DNA of 64,000 bases from contig NZ_CP085173.1 in NCBI RefSeq assembly GCF_020616555.1, positions 1,364,001 to 1,428,000 on the forward strand, given 5' to 3'. Within the stretch, counting starts at the first letter, position 1. Each line of letters starts with the position of its first letter. The stretch is from Streptomyces longhuiensis (GTDB taxonomy: Bacteria > Actinomycetota > Actinomycetes > Streptomycetales > Streptomycetaceae). Positions 7,885 through 16,715 of this stretch are shown here, one piece after another. Position numbers and translations under genes: made by a program. A model generated the notes under the pieces. That model made no database searches and was not told the origin of the DNA. It was given only the letters and a program-made list of their open reading frames with translations.

Positions 7885-9216
7885 ATGTCCGCTCCCAGTG
7901 CTCCGCCCACCGCGCCGACTGTGGGCCCGTCCCCTTCGCCGACCGCCCTTCGACCGCAGCGGCACGGCGCCCCCGTGGCGCGCCGGCAACGGCGGGCCGC
8001 CGTGGGCCATGGTGTCGGCTTCTGGTTCGCGGCTGTGGCCTTCACCGTTCTCATGGCCTTCGGCACGGAACCCACGCCGCTGTGGCCGATGTACCAGGCC
8101 CGTGACGGGTTCGGCACGACGACCGTCACGGTGGCGTTCGCGATGATGATCGTCGGCGCCACCGCCGGTTTCCTCACCCTCGGCCACCTCTCGGACCGGC
8201 TGGGTCGGCGCCGCATCGTCGTCCCGGCGCTGGCCGTCGCGATCGTCGCCGCACTGGTCTACCTGATCTGGCCCGAGCTGCCCGGTCTGCTCGTCGGCCG
8301 CTTCCTCAACGGCGTCGGCGTGGGCCTCATGGCCTCCACCGCCACCATGTATCTGCACGACCTGTACCAGCAGGAACACCCGGACCGCCCCGGCTCCGCC
8401 GTGCCCGGTGCGGTCGCCGCGGCAGCCAACCTCGGCGGTCTCGCGCTCGGCCCGTTGACGGCCGGACTCATCGCGCAGTGGGCGCCGGATCCGCTGACGA
8501 CCACTCAGGCCGTGTTCGCCGTCGCGCTGTCGGTCAGCCTGGTCCTGGTGCTGGCCACGCCGGAGACGGTGGACCGCAGCGCCCGGGCCGGCGCCGGCGA
8601 CGACCGGCCCCCGCGCTTCGCGCTCCGCCACGGAACGGGAGCCGCCTTCGCCGCGGCCTCGGCCCTCGGCACCTTCGCGTTCGCTCTGCTCGGCGTCATC
8701 AGCGCCCTGGGTGCCATCGTGGTCCGCACGAAGCTGGGCATCGACTCGCACATCATCGGCGGCCTCGCCCCGACGCTGATGTTCGCCGCCTCGGCCCTCG
8801 GCCAGCTCGCCCTCGGGGCTCTCCCGTCACGCCGGCTCGCGGCGACGGGCGCGGTGGTGTTCCCGCTCGGCCTCGGCCTGGTCGCACTGTCCCTCTACTT
8901 CCCCACGCTGCCGCTCTTCCTCTCCGCCGTGTCAGTGGCCGGAGCGGGCGCCGGGCTGCTGTTCAAGAGCGGCATCGGGTGGGCCGGCGCCCTCGCGGTG
9001 CCCGCGTCACGGGCAGGCGTTCTCGCCGTCTTCTTCACGATCGCCTATCTGGGCATGGGACTGCCCGCGATCCTGCTCAGCGTGATCATCCGGCACACGA
9101 GCGTCGAGGCGACGATGACGGGGTTCGCCGTCGCCCTGTCCGTAGGCGCGGTCGCGGCGGTACGCGTCGCGATGCGCCTGACGGAACAGAGGCTCGACTC
9201 CGCGCGCCAGAGGTGA
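7885..9216 (+). CDS. MFS transporter, divergent from LysR
   Basis: This 443-residue major facilitator protein has about 12 hydrophobic segments after a Pro/Ser-rich 35-residue N-terminal tail. The loop between helices 2 and 3 has the MFS signature form (GHLSDRLGRRRIVV). AGGGGG precedes the ATG by 6 bases. It lacks substrate-specific motifs I can name; drug or metabolite efflux is the common role of such proteins. It is divergent from a LysR gene with a shared operator, so it is likely induced by a small ligand. The neighbouring SGNH hydrolase gene converges on it. Confidence 0.88.
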   Translation: MSAPSAPPTAPTVGPSPSPTALRPQRHGAPVARRQRRAAVGHGVGFWFAAVAFTVLMAFGTEPTPLWPMYQARDGFGTTTVTVAFAMMIVGATAGFLTLGHLSDRLGRRRIVVPALAVAIVAALVYLIWPELPGLLVGRFLNGVGVGLMASTATMYLHDLYQQEHPDRPGSAVPGAVAAAANLGGLALGPLTAGLIAQWAPDPLTTTQAVFAVALSVSLVLVLATPETVDRSARAGAGDDRPPRFALRHGTGAAFAAASALGTFAFALLGVISALGAIVVRTKLGIDSHIIGGLAPTLMFAASALGQLALGALPSRRLAATGAVVFPLGLGLVALSLYFPTLPLFLSAVSVAGAGAGLLFKSGIGWAGALAVPASRAGVLAVFFTIAYLGMGLPAILLSVIIRHTSVEATMTGFAVALSVGAVAAVRVAMRLTEQRLDSARQR

Positions 9217-9245
9217 CGCCGCTCCCCCGTCTGCAGGGATGAGCC

Positions 9246-10433
9246 TCAGGCGCCGTCGCCCGCCGGGAGGGCGAGCGGCCCGTCCGTGCCGAAGGCCAGG
9301 GTGTTGAAGCGGTCGCCCATGCGCCGGTGGGTGGCGGCGTCCGGGTGGAGCTGGTCGGGCAGCGGCAGCTCGGCGAAGTCCGCCTCGCCGTAGAGGTCGC
9401 GGCCGTCGAGGTAGTACAGGTGCGGGTCCTCCGCCGCCCGCTGCTTCACGACGCGTGCCAGCTCGTCCCGGATGACGTTGAGCGTCAGCTTCCCCGCCAC
9501 CCGCTCCGCCGGGTCACCGGCGGCCACGAACTGGAGCCGGCCCGCACTGAGGTTGCTGAAGTCCGGGATGCTGGGGCCCGGAGTGTCCTCGTGGATGGCG
9601 CAGTAGATCGGCGACACGACCAGCAGTGGCACGGTCGGGTGCCCCTCACGGATCGTGTCGAGGAAGCCGTGCACCGCCGGAGCGAACGCGCGCAGGCGCA
9701 TCAGGTCGGCATTGACGATGTTGATGCCGATCTTGACGCTGATCAAGTCCGCGGGGGTGTCCCGCAGGGCACGCGCGGTGAACGGGTCGAGCAGGGCACT
9801 GCCGCCCAGACCGAGGTTCACCAGCTCCACCCCACCGAGGGAGGCGGCCAGCGCCGGCCAGGTCGTGCTGGGACTCGCCGCGTCCGAGCCGTGACTGATC
9901 GAACTGCCGTGGTGCAGCCACACCTTGCGCCCGCTGTCCGGCGCGGACTCGACGGGAGCGTCGGTGCGCAGGGCGACCAGCTCGGTGATCTCGTTGTACG
10001 GCAGCCAGATCTCGACGTCCTTCATGCTGTCGGGCAGCCCGATGAATCGCACGGTCCCGACGGGGCCGGGCCTGGTCTCCCTGGTGCCGGTGGTCATGTC
10101 GATCGTCTGCACGTTGCCGCCGGTGACGCCGGCCTGCGCGGCCAGGCGGCCGTCGACCAGCAGGTCGTACACGCCGTCGGGACGGGGCGGAGCGCCCTTG
10201 TAGGCCATCTTGGTGCGCAGCGCGTCCAGCTCGATGACGGTGGCCCGGGTGCGGAACACCAGTCGTACGCCGGAGGGCTGGGCCTCCGCCATGGCCAGTT
10301 GCGCGTCGGAGCCCTGTGCGCGGGCCCGCGCGGGCAGCCGGTGCGGGAGCAGGCCGTGCTCGGTGTGCTCCACCTCGTACGCACCCCGCACGAGGTCCGC
10401 GGTGACGCGAGTGGTCGTCCAGTTGTCGTTCAT
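9246..10433 (-). CDS. SGNH/GDSL-type hydrolase
   Basis: This 395-residue protein has an N-terminal beta-rich domain (to about residue 180) followed by an SGNH hydrolase domain. The catalytic Ser block reads HHGSSISHG, the Gly block VNLGLGGSALL, the Asn-like block KIGINIVN, and the C-terminal Asp/His block DQLHPDAATH. The architecture resembles carbohydrate or polyketide acyl-esterases of the SsfX3 type. No signal peptide is seen, so it is probably cytoplasmic. I prefer the ATG at 10433, with GAGG 8 bases before it, over one two codons upstream. It follows the tetR gene on the same strand, and both may share control. Confidence 0.85.
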   Translation of the reverse strand: MNDNWTTTRVTADLVRGAYEVEHTEHGLLPHRLPARARAQGSDAQLAMAEAQPSGVRLVFRTRATVIELDALRTKMAYKGAPPRPDGVYDLLVDGRLAAQAGVTGGNVQTIDMTTGTRETRPGPVGTVRFIGLPDSMKDVEIWLPYNEITELVALRTDAPVESAPDSGRKVWLHHGSSISHGSDAASPSTTWPALAASLGGVELVNLGLGGSALLDPFTARALRDTPADLISVKIGINIVNADLMRLRAFAPAVHGFLDTIREGHPTVPLLVVSPIYCAIHEDTPGPSIPDFSNLSAGRLQFVAAGDPAERVAGKLTLNVIRDELARVVKQRAAEDPHLYYLDGRDLYGEADFAELPLPDQLHPDAATHRRMGDRFNTLAFGTDGPLALPAGDGA

Positions 10434-10524
10434 GTGCATTGCCTCAACCTGTTGATCAATATGCTTGAGTGGCTGGAGTCGTTCCGCCGTCCCCGATGCG
10501 TCCGCGGTCGGCGCGGGGCCGCGG

Positions 10525-11094
10525 TCAGGGTGCGGGCCAGTTCCGCAGCGTGGCGTCGAGCGAGTCGAGGATCCGCGACCAGCTCTCCTGCGAGTCGGGT
10601 GCGCTGTGGCTGAACCCTCCCTGCATCTCCAAGCTCACGTAGCCGTGGAAGACGCTGCCCAGGAGTCGGACCGCGTGGGTCTGGTCCGGCTCCGTGAGGT
10701 CGTAGCCCCGCAGGATCGCCCGCGTCATCTGGGCATGCCTGACGCCGGCGCTGGCGGCCGCGGTCTCCGGGTCGAGCCGCAACTGGGCCGCCGCGTAGCG
10801 ACCGGGGTGTTCCCTGGCGTAATCCCGGTAGACGTTCGCGAAGGCGGCGAGGGCGTCCTTGCCCGCGCGCCCGGCCAGCGCCGCCGCTCCCCGGTCGGCG
10901 AGTTCCTCCAGGGCGAGCAGCGCGATCCCGGTCTTGAGTTCCTGGGAGTTCTTCAGGTGCGAGTACAGGCTCGCGACCTTGACGTCGAACTGTCTCGCGA
11001 GCGCCGAGACGGTCACCTTGTCGAACCCGACCTCGTCGGCCAGCTCGGCACCCGCCCGGATCAGGCGTTCCCTGGTCAGCCCTACGCGCACCAT
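10525..11094 (-). CDS. TetR-family transcriptional regulator
   Basis: This 189-residue protein has an N-terminal TetR HTH (RAGAELADEVGFDKVTVSALARQ with FDVKVASLYSHLKN as the recognition region) and a helical C-terminal ligand domain of the WHG type (LGSVFHGYVSLEMQGGFSH). The start at 11094 is preceded by GGGG at 8 bases; a TTG six codons upstream is an alternative. A palindrome at 11131-11149 just upstream is a likely autoregulatory site. The SGNH hydrolase gene lies 91 bases downstream on the same strand and is the obvious candidate target. Confidence 0.88.
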   Translation of the reverse strand: MVRVGLTRERLIRAGAELADEVGFDKVTVSALARQFDVKVASLYSHLKNSQELKTGIALLALEELADRGAAALAGRAGKDALAAFANVYRDYAREHPGRYAAAQLRLDPETAAASAGVRHAQMTRAILRGYDLTEPDQTHAVRLLGSVFHGYVSLEMQGGFSHSAPDSQESWSRILDSLDATLRNWPAP

Positions 11095-11130
11095 CACCTG
11101 CACCCCAATCAACTAAAGCGAGTATGCATA

Positions 11131-11149
11131 TGCCTAATAGCTTTAGGCA
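11131..11149. promoter_or_regulatory. Palindrome upstream of tetR
   Basis: TGCCTAA-TAGCT-TTAGGCA is a perfect 7-base inverted repeat, set in an AT-rich patch that is unusual for this genome. It is placed as a TetR operator 37 bases before the tetR start. Confidence 0.55.
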
Positions 11150-11363
11150 AATGTGCATGCATCTTAGGGAACGTGGGCGAGGGAGAGGACGGCCCACAGC
11201 GCGGATCGCCGCAGCGGCGCGCCGCCCGGCCGATCGGGGGCGGGAGTGGTGGCATGGGCCACGTCATTACCGGTCGCGCCCCTGGGTAGGCGGCCTGATG
11301 ATCGTCTGGGTGGGCGCGCTCATCCAGGCAGGACCGAAGAGAAGCGACACCTGGGAGGTAGCA

Positions 11364-11441
11364 ATGTCCTCGAAGCGACGCCGCAAGAAGAAGGCCCGCC
11401 GCAAGCACGCCGCGAACCACGGCAAGCGCCCCCAGTCCTGA
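11364..11441 (+). CDS. Ribosomal protein bL37
   Basis: This 25-residue, very basic protein (MSSKRRRKKKARRKHAANHG, then KRPQS) matches the tiny actinobacterial large-subunit protein bL37, known from mycobacterial ribosome structures and sharing the ANHGKRP ending. A GGGAGG site stands 5 bases before the ATG, and a strong hairpin follows the stop, so it looks like a monocistronic unit. Genes of this size are often missed. Confidence 0.8.
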   Translation: MSSKRRRKKKARRKHAANHGKRPQS

Positions 11442-11456
11442 GGGCTCTCGCCGGAT

Positions 11457-11494
11457 GGGTCGGGGGCGGCGCCGGACGGCGCCGCCCCTGACCC
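11457..11494 (+). terminator. Terminator after the bL37 gene
   Basis: Seventeen-base arms with one G:T pair enclose a 4-base loop (GGAC), starting 15 bases after the bL37 stop. A short GTTTC follows. Confidence 0.75.
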
Positions 11495-11578
11495 GTTTCG
11501 CCCACACCTCTCCGGCATTCGTGTCACCCGCGCGAGCGCTGACCCGGATCGCCTTCACGGCGACCTAGGATCCGCTGC

Positions 11579-11854
11579 GTGGCACACACCTTCGACGAAC
11601 TCGTCGAGAGACAGCAGGCCGCGAACGCGGCACACCACGAGGTCCTGAGACTGCGGGACGGCTACGGACCGCCGGGGCTCGAGCCGCGGAGCGAGTCCCA
11701 GACCCAGACGTACGAGACGGCCTGGCGTGCCTGGCGCGACCTGGCCCGCGACGTCCAGGAGGCCGTCACCGAGTACGCCAAGGACGAAGGCCTCGCCAGG
11801 AACGACGTCGAGGCGGACGTGAAGGCGAAGGCGGGTGACGGCTCAGGCTCATAG
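11579..11854 (+). CDS. Hypothetical helical protein
   Basis: This 91-residue protein has a GTG start with AGGA about 10 bases before it. It is strongly charged and predicted to be helical (VERQQAANAAHHEVLRLRDG; RDLARDVQEAVTEYAKDEG), with no membrane segment or cysteine. No family is recognised, though short charged proteins like this are common in Streptomyces. It converges on the VOC gene with 5 bases between the stops. Confidence 0.65.
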   Translation: MAHTFDELVERQQAANAAHHEVLRLRDGYGPPGLEPRSESQTQTYETAWRAWRDLARDVQEAVTEYAKDEGLARNDVEADVKAKAGDGSGS

Positions 11855-11859
11855 CGCTC

Positions 11860-12291
11860 TCAGGTGGCGAAGACCTGCGAGTCGTCGGCGAACGCCTTGA
11901 ACTCCAGGGCGTTGCCCGCCGGGTCGAGCAGGAACATCGTCCACTGCTCGCCGGGCTCGCCCGCGAAGCGTACGTAGGGGTCGATGACGAACTTCGTGCC
12001 CGCGGCGCGGAGCCGCTCGGCGAGCTCCTGGAACGCGGGGATCGCGAGGATCAGGCCGAAGTGCGGTACGGGCACGTCGTGTCCGTCGACAGGGTTGTGG
12101 ACGTGCTGGGCGCGGGTGGGCGCGAGGTGGGTGACGAACTGGTGGCCGTGGAGATTCCAGTCCACCCAGGTGTCGGCGCTGCGGCCCTGCTCGAGGCCGA
12201 GTACCTCACCGTAGAAGTGCCGGGCGGCGGCCAGGTCGTCCACGGGCATGGCCAGGTGGAACCGCGGGATCGGCGAGTCGAGTTCGGTCAT
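11860..12291 (-). CDS. VOC (glyoxalase/dioxygenase fold) protein
   Basis: This 143-residue protein forms one VOC module pair. It carries candidate metal ligands His in FHLAM near residue 12, His in PHFGL at mid-protein and Glu in NALEFKAF near the C-terminus. The [15 protein letters not shown] motif is typical of glyoxalase/bleomycin-resistance/extradiol families. The substrate is not deducible. AAGGAG lies about 12 bases before the ATG. It sits downstream of an MFS gene on the same strand, 111 bases away, and could be co-transcribed with it. Confidence 0.85.
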   Translation of the reverse strand: MTELDSPIPRFHLAMPVDDLAAARHFYGEVLGLEQGRSADTWVDWNLHGHQFVTHLAPTRAQHVHNPVDGHDVPVPHFGLILAIPAFQELAERLRAAGTKFVIDPYVRFAGEPGEQWTMFLLDPAGNALEFKAFADDSQVFAT

Positions 12292-12402
12292 GGTTGGGCC
12301 GGTCTCCTTTCGGGAGAGCGTTCGGGAGACTGTGCGGTGACGGAGCGCCGGTCACGCCTGCCGCGCCGGACGACGTGGGCCTACCCGTGAGCAGCGTCGA
12401 GG

Positions 12403-13632
12403 TCACGCCGTCGAGGCCGCGATCTGTACGGGCGCCGGATCTTGGCGCGTTTTCGCCGCCCACCGCGCCACCGGCCCGAGCGCGCACGACGCCGCCAGGA
12501 CCAGGCCGCCGAGCAGCAGCCATCCCGTCGTGCCCATCCCCAGCAGCAGCGCGGTGAGCAGTAGCGGGCCCAGCGTGCGGGCGACGGTGACGCCCGTACC
12601 GAAGAAGCCCTGGTACTCGCCGATGCGTCCGGCCGGGGCGAGGTCGAAGCCGAGCTGCCAGGATCCGGCCGACTGGAGCATCTCGGCGGCGACCAGGAGC
12701 ACCGATCCCACGACCAGGGCCGCAACGGCCGCCCAGACCGAGCCGGCGGCCGAGGCGGCGAAGACAGCACAGGCCAGCAGCATGAGCACGCCCGACCGGC
12801 GGATGGCGCGGGCCGCCGTCGGGAGGCCGCTGACCGAGCGGGCCGTGCGGACCTGGAAGAGCATCACGGCACCGGTGTTGAGGATGAAGAGCGCGGAGAC
12901 GAGCCATGTGGGGGCGTCGGTGCGCTCGTTGATCCACAGCGGGAGCCCGAGGCTGAGCAGCGGCATCCGCAGGAGAAGGACGGTGTTGAGGAGTGTCACG
13001 GCGGCGTAGGGCCGGTCCCGCAGCACTTCGAGCTTCGCTCCCCGGACGGCCGGCGCCGGCGCGACGGCCGGGAGCCGCAGCAGGACGAGCGCGCAGAGGA
13101 CGAAGCTCAGGGCGTCGATCGCGAAGACCGCGAGATACGCCGACCTCGTCCCGGCGGACAGTGCGAGGCCGCCGAGTGCCGCGCCCACCGCCAGACCCGC
13201 GTTGAGTGTCGACTGCAGGTGGGCGAGCGCGCCCGTGCGGTCCTCCTTGGCCACGAGACCGGCGAGCAGCGCCTGACGTGCGGCCGCGAGCCCCGACTGC
13301 GCGCTCGCGTAGAGGCAGGCGGCCACGAGGAAGGGGAGGAAATCGCGTACGGCCAGGAAGGAGGCGACCGCGGCGCCGGTCGCGAGAGCGAGCAGCACCG
13401 CCGTTCCGCGCGGGCCCCGGCGGTCCGCGATCCTGCCGAGCGGCACCCCGACGACCGAGCCGACCGCCCAGGCGACGGTGAGGCCGAGGCCGATCCTGGC
13501 GGGCGCGAGGCCGACGACGTGAGCGAAGTAGAGCGCCGAGGTGACGTAGTAGGCGCCGTCGCCGAGCGAGTTGCTCAACTGGGCCAGGGCGAGGGTGCGT
13601 TGAGGGCCGGCGGGCGGCAGCAGGTTCGGCAT
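12403..13632 (-). CDS. MFS transporter
   Basis: This 409-residue protein has 10-12 hydrophobic segments and an MFS loop GRIADRRGPRGTAV between helices 2 and 3. It resembles bacterial MFS exporters of unassigned substrate. The ATG at 13632 has no SD, but TACCGT stands 7 bases before it, so it may be read from a leaderless message. It is related in layout and opening sequence to the MFS gene at 15145, suggesting an old tandem duplication. Confidence 0.87.
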   Translation of the reverse strand: MPNLLPPAGPQRTLALAQLSNSLGDGAYYVTSALYFAHVVGLAPARIGLGLTVAWAVGSVVGVPLGRIADRRGPRGTAVLLALATGAAVASFLAVRDFLPFLVAACLYASAQSGLAAARQALLAGLVAKEDRTGALAHLQSTLNAGLAVGAALGGLALSAGTRSAYLAVFAIDALSFVLCALVLLRLPAVAPAPAVRGAKLEVLRDRPYAAVTLLNTVLLLRMPLLSLGLPLWINERTDAPTWLVSALFILNTGAVMLFQVRTARSVSGLPTAARAIRRSGVLMLLACAVFAASAAGSVWAAVAALVVGSVLLVAAEMLQSAGSWQLGFDLAPAGRIGEYQGFFGTGVTVARTLGPLLLTALLLGMGTTGWLLLGGLVLAASCALGPVARWAAKTRQDPAPVQIAASTA

Positions 13633-13732
13633 GTCATGGACGGTACGCGCATGGCGGCCCATCCTTGTGGGGCAATTCTTGGCCTTGCGCATGGGCCATT
13701 TACCGGGCGCACCGCCTGGCCGGAAACCGTCG

Positions 13733-13738
13733 TAGACT
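13733..13738 (+). promoter_or_regulatory. Probable -10 element for a leaderless transcript
   Basis: TAGACT lies 7 bases before the ATG of the DUF6233 gene, which has no SD. The spacing fits a transcript starting at or next to the A of the start codon. No clear -35 was seen. Confidence 0.45.
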
Positions 13739-13745
13739 CGAACAC

Positions 13746-14078
13746 ATGTCCGAACTGCCACCCGACCTGCCAAGGCTCCGCACGCTGGAGACATGGCTCG
13801 TGCTGTCCCTGGACAGGGTGCGCCGCAAGATCGCGGAGGCGGAGCAGCAGGAGGCCGAGAAGCAGCGCGGCGAACGGGACCGGCCACCGGCCCCCGACTG
13901 GCTGATCGAGATGGGGCTCGGCGGACGCGCCCCTGTGTACGTGCACGTCGGCGGCTGCCACATGGCGGGCAAGCGGTCGCGAGGCGTCACGAACGACCAA
14001 GCGCGCCGCGCGCTGTGGGAACAGGTACCGGCCTGCCCGCACTGCGACCCCGACGGGGTGCTCGGAGTGCTGGACTGA
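13746..14078 (+). CDS. DUF6233-type protein
   Basis: This 110-residue protein has the layout of the Streptomyces DUF6233 family: an N-terminal coiled region (PRLRTLETWLVLSLDRVRRK), a GGRAPVYVHVGGCHMAGKRS core and a C-terminal CPHCDPDG motif. The three cysteines with a nearby His suggest metal binding, but no function is known. Members are numerous and scattered in Streptomyces genomes. It converges on the MmyB-type regulator gene. Confidence 0.85.
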   Translation: MSELPPDLPRLRTLETWLVLSLDRVRRKIAEAEQQEAEKQRGERDRPPAPDWLIEMGLGGRAPVYVHVGGCHMAGKRSRGVTNDQARRALWEQVPACPHCDPDGVLGVLD

Positions 14079-14096
14079 CCCGGCGGCGGGCGCCCG

Positions 14097-14966
14097 TCAG
14101 CGCGCCCGTTCCGAGGCGGCCTCCGGGTGATCCGCCGCCCAGGACGCGAGAATGCGCAATCCGTCATGGCTGGGCGTGCCGACCTCGGCAGTCCAGACCA
14201 CGAGTTGCTGGTCGGGGTCGGTGCTCGCCGTCAGGGTGTCCCAGTCGAGCGTGAGGTCACCGGCGACGGGATGGTGGAGCACCTTGGTCCCCACCCGCAG
14301 CGTGGCGACGTGATGGGCGGCCCACCACTGACGGAAGTGCGGGTCCTGCACCGACAGTTCACCGACCAGAGCCGTCAGCCGCGGATCGTCGGGATACTTG
14401 GCGGCTTCCATGCGCAGCTGCGCAACACTGGTACGCGCGACCGTCTCCCAGTCCGCGTACAAGGTCCTCATCGCCGGGTCGGTGAAAATGATCCGGACGT
14501 AATTGCGCTGCTTCTCCGGGATCCGGCCGAAATCCGTGACCAGTGCGGCAGCGAGCGCATTCCACGCGAGAACGTCCATACGCCGGCCCATCACAACGGC
14601 CGGGGTGGCATTCAGGTCGTCCAGAAGGCGCTGCAATTGCGGCTGGACCTTCTGCCGCGTGCGCGTCCGGGTCCGACCGGGGCTCTTCCCCGCCAGCCCG
14701 AACAGGTAGTCGCGCTGATCGTCGTCGAGGTGCAGGACGCGCGCCAGCGTGCCGAGGACGGGCGCCGACGCCTGTATGCGCCCCTGCTCCAGGCGGGTGT
14801 AGTAGTCGGTGCTGATCGAGGCCAGCTGCGCGACCTCTTCCCTGCGCAGCCCCGCCACGCGCCGCGGCCCACCTCTTTCGGGCAGCCCGACCGTGCGGGG
14901 GCTGAGCTCTGCGCGCCGGGCCTTGAGGAACTCACCCAGCTCATTGAGGTGTGCGTCGCGGGTCAT
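14097..14966 (-). CDS. Helix-turn-helix regulator with MmyB-like ligand domain
   Basis: This 289-residue protein has an XRE-type HTH in the first 95 residues (RRVAGLRREEVAQLASISTD, YYTRLEQGRIQAS). A C-terminal domain of the MmyB type follows (LLDDLNATPAVVMGRRMDVL; RIIFTDPAMRTLYADWETVA), which in related proteins binds a fatty-acid-like ligand. Such regulators commonly control a neighbouring transporter or dehydrogenase. Here the upstream MFS gene on the same strand, 178 bases away, is the plausible target. The ATG at 14966 was taken as the start; a GTG two codons upstream is possible. Confidence 0.9.
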   Translation of the reverse strand: MTRDAHLNELGEFLKARRAELSPRTVGLPERGGPRRVAGLRREEVAQLASISTDYYTRLEQGRIQASAPVLGTLARVLHLDDDQRDYLFGLAGKSPGRTRTRTRQKVQPQLQRLLDDLNATPAVVMGRRMDVLAWNALAAALVTDFGRIPEKQRNYVRIIFTDPAMRTLYADWETVARTSVAQLRMEAAKYPDDPRLTALVGELSVQDPHFRQWWAAHHVATLRVGTKVLHHPVAGDLTLDWDTLTASTDPDQQLVVWTAEVGTPSHDGLRILASWAADHPEAASERAR

Positions 14967-15144
14967 GACCACCAGTCTCGCACCGGCCGCGCGCCGGGTG
15001 AGGGGGAGAATTTCCTCCCCGGATGCTTCCGCCCCAGGAAGGTAGTCATTCGATTCACCCGGCCGGTCAGACGGTCGCCCTCGGGATCACTCGGCCCACC
15101 GGAATTGCTCGGCCGCAATTCAGACGGGACGGCCCGGTCGGATT

Positions 15145-16389
15145 TCAGACCTGAGAGACAGGCCGCACCGTTTCGAGAGACATCTCCCGTGCGGGCGCGG
15201 GCCGTTCAGCCCAGCGGACGGCGAAGGGGGCCGCCAGTCCGGTGACGGTGAACAGGGCGCCGACGACGTACCAGCCGGGCCTGCCCCACGTGATGCAGAG
15301 CGCGATCAGCAGGCTGGGTCCGAGCGCGTCCGCCAGGCCCGCGCCCAGACCGAACACGCCGAGGTACTGGCCGGTGGCCCGGTCGGGGGCGAGGGCGAAG
15401 GACACCTCGAACCCCGCGGCGGAGTGCCACAGTTCGCCGACCGTGTGGACCACCACCGCGACCATGAGGAGCGTCACGGCGGCCCACGCCGGGACACCCG
15501 CGGACAGCGAGATCAGCGAGCAGGAGACGAGGAAGGCCACGCCTGCCCGCCGGTACGCGCCGCCACCCGCTGCCGGGGAGTTGATCGTGCGGCTGGCCCG
15601 CACTTGAAGGGCGATGACGATGACGGTGTTGACGAGCATCGTGCCCGAGATGAGCCAGTGCGGTGCGCTCGTGGCGACGACCAGCCACAGCGGAATGGCC
15701 ACGGTGAGCACCTTGAACTGGATCGCCATGATGCCGTCGAGTGCCGTGAGGAGGAGGTAGGGCCGGTCCCGCAGCGCGATCCAGCGGGGTCCGGCGGCCG
15801 TGGGTTCCGGAGCGACCGGCGGCAGCAGGAGCAGGATGGCCGCGGAGGCGCCGAAGGCGATCGCGTTGCCGATCACGAGGAGCTGGTACGCGGTGTGGGT
15901 GCCCACCTGGAGGGCCCAGCCGGCCAGCAGCGCGCCGAGGGAGATGCCGATGTTGGTCACGGCCCGGAGGTAGGCGCGGTACTCCTGTGGCCGGTCCCCG
16001 CCGAAGTGCCTGATGAGCGGGCTGCGTGCGGCCCGCCCCGCCGCTTGCGCCCCGGTCGCGGCACAGACGGCCAGGACGAACGGCCAGAAGCTGTCCACCA
16101 GGGCGAAGCCCGCCGTCGCCAGCGCCTGCACGACGATGGTCGCCGCGTAGACGCCGCGCGCTCCACGCCTGTCCGCGAGGTGGCCCGCGGCTATGCCCAG
16201 GACGAGCGAGGCGAAGCCGGCGACACCGAGTCCGAGCCCCACCTGCGTCGCGGGGAGACGGACGTCCTGGGTGAAGTACAGGACTCCGGCGGTCAGGTAG
16301 AGGCCGCTGCCGACGGTGTTGACGAAGTTCGATGCGGCGATGACGCGTCGGGGTCCCGCTTCGGGCATCAGCTGGGGCATGACGGGCAT
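15145..16389 (-). CDS. MFS transporter
   Basis: This 414-residue protein has about 12 hydrophobic segments and the MFS loop GHLADRRGARGVYA. I chose the ATG at 16389 because GGAG precedes it by about 7 bases; a second ATG three codons on is an alternative. It is a relative of the MFS protein encoded at 12403 (similar opening after the start and similar loop). The MmyB-type regulator gene follows on the same strand. Inverted repeats of TTGC/GCAA type lie upstream. Confidence 0.88.
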   Translation of the reverse strand: MPVMPQLMPEAGPRRVIAASNFVNTVGSGLYLTAGVLYFTQDVRLPATQVGLGLGVAGFASLVLGIAAGHLADRRGARGVYAATIVVQALATAGFALVDSFWPFVLAVCAATGAQAAGRAARSPLIRHFGGDRPQEYRAYLRAVTNIGISLGALLAGWALQVGTHTAYQLLVIGNAIAFGASAAILLLLPPVAPEPTAAGPRWIALRDRPYLLLTALDGIMAIQFKVLTVAIPLWLVVATSAPHWLISGTMLVNTVIVIALQVRASRTINSPAAGGGAYRRAGVAFLVSCSLISLSAGVPAWAAVTLLMVAVVVHTVGELWHSAAGFEVSFALAPDRATGQYLGVFGLGAGLADALGPSLLIALCITWGRPGWYVVGALFTVTGLAAPFAVRWAERPAPAREMSLETVRPVSQV

Positions 16390-16437
16390 GTCGAGGCTCC
16401 GCGTCCTGGGGCAGGCAGTAAGGACCGGAACAGCTTC

Positions 16438-16461
16438 TTGCACATTACTTGCAATAGCAAG
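16438..16461. promoter_or_regulatory. Nested TTGC/GCAA inverted repeats upstream of MFS gene
   Basis: TTGCA-N7-TGCAA overlaps CTTGC-AATA-GCAAG about 50-70 bases before the MFS start. The patch is AT-richer than its surroundings and is a candidate operator; the binding protein is unknown, with the MmyB-type regulator downstream as a candidate. Confidence 0.45.
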
Positions 16462-16550
16462 AGGATTGCGTGATGCCGCCGACGAATAGCCACTGGGAGG
16501 AAGCCCGCACGCACAACCTCTACGGGAGCCCGCACGGCTCGCACAGAGCG

Positions 16551-16588
16551 AGCCCCGCCCGGCCGGGGGGGGTGGGCCGAGCGGGGCT
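16551..16588. terminator. Strong hairpin with T/C-rich tail
   Basis: Fourteen-base arms (AGCCCCGCCCGGCC and a near-perfect complement with one mismatch) enclose a G-rich loop. CTGTCTCTATCTTCC follows on the plus strand. No plus-strand gene precedes it closely, so it may instead stop minus-strand transcription from the GxGYxYP gene. Confidence 0.5.
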
Positions 16589-16715
16589 CTGTCTCTATCT
16601 TCCAGCAAAAACGCCTGGCCAGCGGATGCACGCGCCCAGCATTCGGATGACCCTGCATTTGTGGACGTCGCGCCGATAGTCGTGCACCGCCCCTCACCCA
16701 CGAGTGGGCGCAGGG

